Below, in pieces: positions 62,715 to 64,000 of a DNA stretch of 64,000 nucleotides (position 1 is its first letter; every line of letters begins with the position of its first letter). Position numbers and translations under genes: made by a program. The notes beneath the pieces were generated by a model. That model was not told where the DNA came from, ran no database searches, and saw nothing but the letters and a program-made list of their open reading frames with translations. The stretch comes from Thiothrix caldifontis (GTDB lineage: Bacteria > Pseudomonadota > Gammaproteobacteria > Thiotrichales > Thiotrichaceae). The DNA is taken from positions 183,341 through 247,340 of the forward strand of contig NZ_FNQP01000002.1 in NCBI RefSeq assembly GCF_900107695.1. Direction: 5' to 3'.

Positions 62715-64000
62715 ATGGCAAGGCAATACGGTTATTGCAGCAATTATGATGATTGCTCATTTGCTGACAGGCGCAAGATCCAGGATGCTGATGACGCACA
62801 TTTTATTTGCACTGAATGCGGGCAACCCCTAAGTCCGGCTGGTACGGTAGCCAACAATACCCCCCAACGTGGAAGGACAGCGCCGCCCGTTAGCTCGGTC
62901 ACACAAAACATTGGGCTGCCACTGGTGCTGTTGGTGGTATGCCTGCTCTTGCTAGGGGGAGTGCTGGTGGTGTGGTGGTTTGGCTTTCCAGCACCTGCTG
63001 CCAACTTACCCGTACCCGCCAACAATTCCGTGCTTACCACCATTCTGGGGCGTTCGCTTCAGGATAAGGCCGCGTTGTTGCGCCTGCATGGTTCTAACAC
63101 GATTGGCGCTACCCTTGCTCCAGCATTGGCAGAGGCATTTCTGAAACAAAAGGGTTATACCGATGTGCAGCAGGTGCGGGATGGTGAGCTGGACATCCGG
63201 GTGCAAGGCAAAGCACCAAGTTCCGGGGAACAGGACAGCATTGAGATTAAAGCCTATGGCACAGGAACAGCTTTTATGGAAACTCCGCAACACGCTGGTG
63301 TGGGTTTGCTGGGCGGATTTGCGGATATTGGTTTGGCATCGGGTGCGGCAAAAGCCGATACCGTGAGTGCCTTCCAGACGCAGGGGCTGGGCGACCTGAC
63401 TTCGCGGGCGCAGGAGCATGTTGTGGCGTTGGACGGTGTGGCGGTGATTGTTCATGCCAATAACCCGGTTGGCGCGTTGCCGCTGACGACCATTGGGCAA
63501 ATTTTCCGGGGCGAAATCAATGATTGGTCAGCCGTACCGGGGGCGAATATGTCCGGGGCAATCCAGCGTTATGCGCGTGATAACCAGTCTGGCACACATG
63601 ACACCTTTGCCCAATTAGTGCTTTCTGGGCAAATGCTGGATTGCGCTAACCCCATAAACCTGAAATGTTTTGAAGACAGCAATGCCTTGTCAGCACATGT
63701 TGCCAGCGATCCGGGTGGTATTGGTTTTGTTGGGCTGAATTACATCGGCAACAGTAAAGCCTTGCCGCTGCGCATGGGGGATGGCGGGCGAGCGTTGTCG
63801 CCCAACCGCTTTACCGTTAAAACGGAAGATTACCCACTAACCCGACGTTTGTTCTTTTACCAAACTCGCCAACCTAGCCCGTTAGCCAGTGAGTTTGTGC
63901 GGTTTGCATTAAGTGATGCCGGACAACAAGTGGTGACGGATGTCGGTTTGGTTGGGGTAGGCTTGCAGGATCAGGCGGATAAAGCACCGCCAGTGGTCAA
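62715..64000 (+). CDS. Membrane-anchored PstS-like substrate-binding protein (3' end outside window)
   Basis: The frame runs open from ATG 62715 to the right edge, at least 428 residues. A zinc-ribbon-like start (C8, C14, then C32 and C35 in ICTECG) is followed by a proline/serine linker and one membrane helix near residues 68-90. A phosphate-binding-type domain comes next: LRLHGSNTIGATLAPALAEAF, then GVAVIVHANNPVGALPLTTIGQIFRGEINDWS and RDNQSGTHDTF. This is the PstS fold with a cytosolic ribbon fused. No Pst permease genes are visible. GGGAGA precedes the ATG. Confidence 0.75.
   Translation, partial: MARQYGYCSNYDDCSFADRRKIQDADDAHFICTECGQPLSPAGTVANNTPQRGRTAPPVSSVTQNIGLPLVLLVVCLLLLGGVLVVWWFGFPAPAANLPVPANNSVLTTILGRSLQDKAALLRLHGSNTIGATLAPALAEAFLKQKGYTDVQQVRDGELDIRVQGKAPSSGEQDSIEIKAYGTGTAFMETPQHAGVGLLGGFADIGLASGAAKADTVSAFQTQGLGDLTSRAQEHVVALDGVAVIVHANNPVGALPLTTIGQIFRGEINDWSAVPGANMSGAIQRYARDNQSGTHDTFAQLVLSGQMLDCANPINLKCFEDSNALSAHVASDPGGIGFVGLNYIGNSKALPLRMGDGGRALSPNRFTVKTEDYPLTRRLFFYQTRQPSPLASEFVRFALSDAGQQVVTDVGLVGVGLQDQADKAPPVV

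Overview
The window looks like part of a gammaproteobacterial chromosome. Evidence is the dapF-DUF484-xerC block, truD, rsgA, orn, a slt-gspKLMN operon, and nitrogen genes with sigma-54 type promoters. The mix of urea uptake, urease, tusA and many toxin-antitoxin or defence genes would fit a sulfur-oxidising relative of Thiothrix, but that is an inference from general resemblance, not a search result. No tRNA, rRNA, CRISPR array or transposase gene was recognised.

Layout. 0-2 kb: end of an HvfC/BufC-type gene, a small lipoprotein whose ribosome site lies in a long hairpin, and a membrane AraC regulator. 2.1-5.7 kb: accessory patch with a Phd/PIN toxin-antitoxin pair, a YhcG nuclease gene cut off in mid-protein, a double-TIR protein and a DUF4143 ATPase. 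5.8-15.6 kb: mostly housekeeping (lipA, a YdcF-like gene, DUF815 ATPase, three lipoproteins, xerC, DUF484, dapF, tusA, bioF). 15.6-21 kb: a broken truD and an intact truD flank a three-gene cassette: a TrkA-N/RyR membrane protein, a patatin phospholipase and a SLATT (DUF4231) membrane protein. 21-23.5 kb: a UbiA-family prenyltransferase and ubiD. 23.5-27.4 kb: vapBC, a TacAT-like pair, the remnant of a TumE-like toxin with its antitoxin, and a cytosine methyltransferase/HNH restriction pair. 27.5-30.9 kb: a YgiQ radical SAM protein and an RlaP-like nucleotidyltransferase. 30.9-34.4 kb: a WYL regulator, two AT-rich TIR-type genes and a RhuM gene in one apparent operon, then a DinD-type gene with its middle missing. 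34.4-38.1 kb: an ArgO-like exporter and a basic amino-acid ABC transporter.

38.4-53.2 kb is a nitrogen-acquisition block: a TorF-type porin, urtABCDE (urea ABC importer), ung, ureDABCEFG (urease), ubiK, then glnK-amtB. The porin, urtA and glnK each have a near-consensus sigma-54 promoter with NtrC-like sites upstream, so urea entry, urea hydrolysis and ammonium uptake probably respond together to nitrogen limitation. 53.3-58.7 kb carries gspN, M, L, K and slt on the minus strand. The window ends with rsgA, a cytochrome-like protein without a haem motif, an M48 protease, orn, and a membrane-anchored PstS-like protein running off the right edge.

The two best candidates for undescribed systems are the RyR-channel/patatin/SLATT cassette between the truD copies and the WYL-TIR-TIR-RhuM operon. 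Both are predictions from gene content and spacing only.
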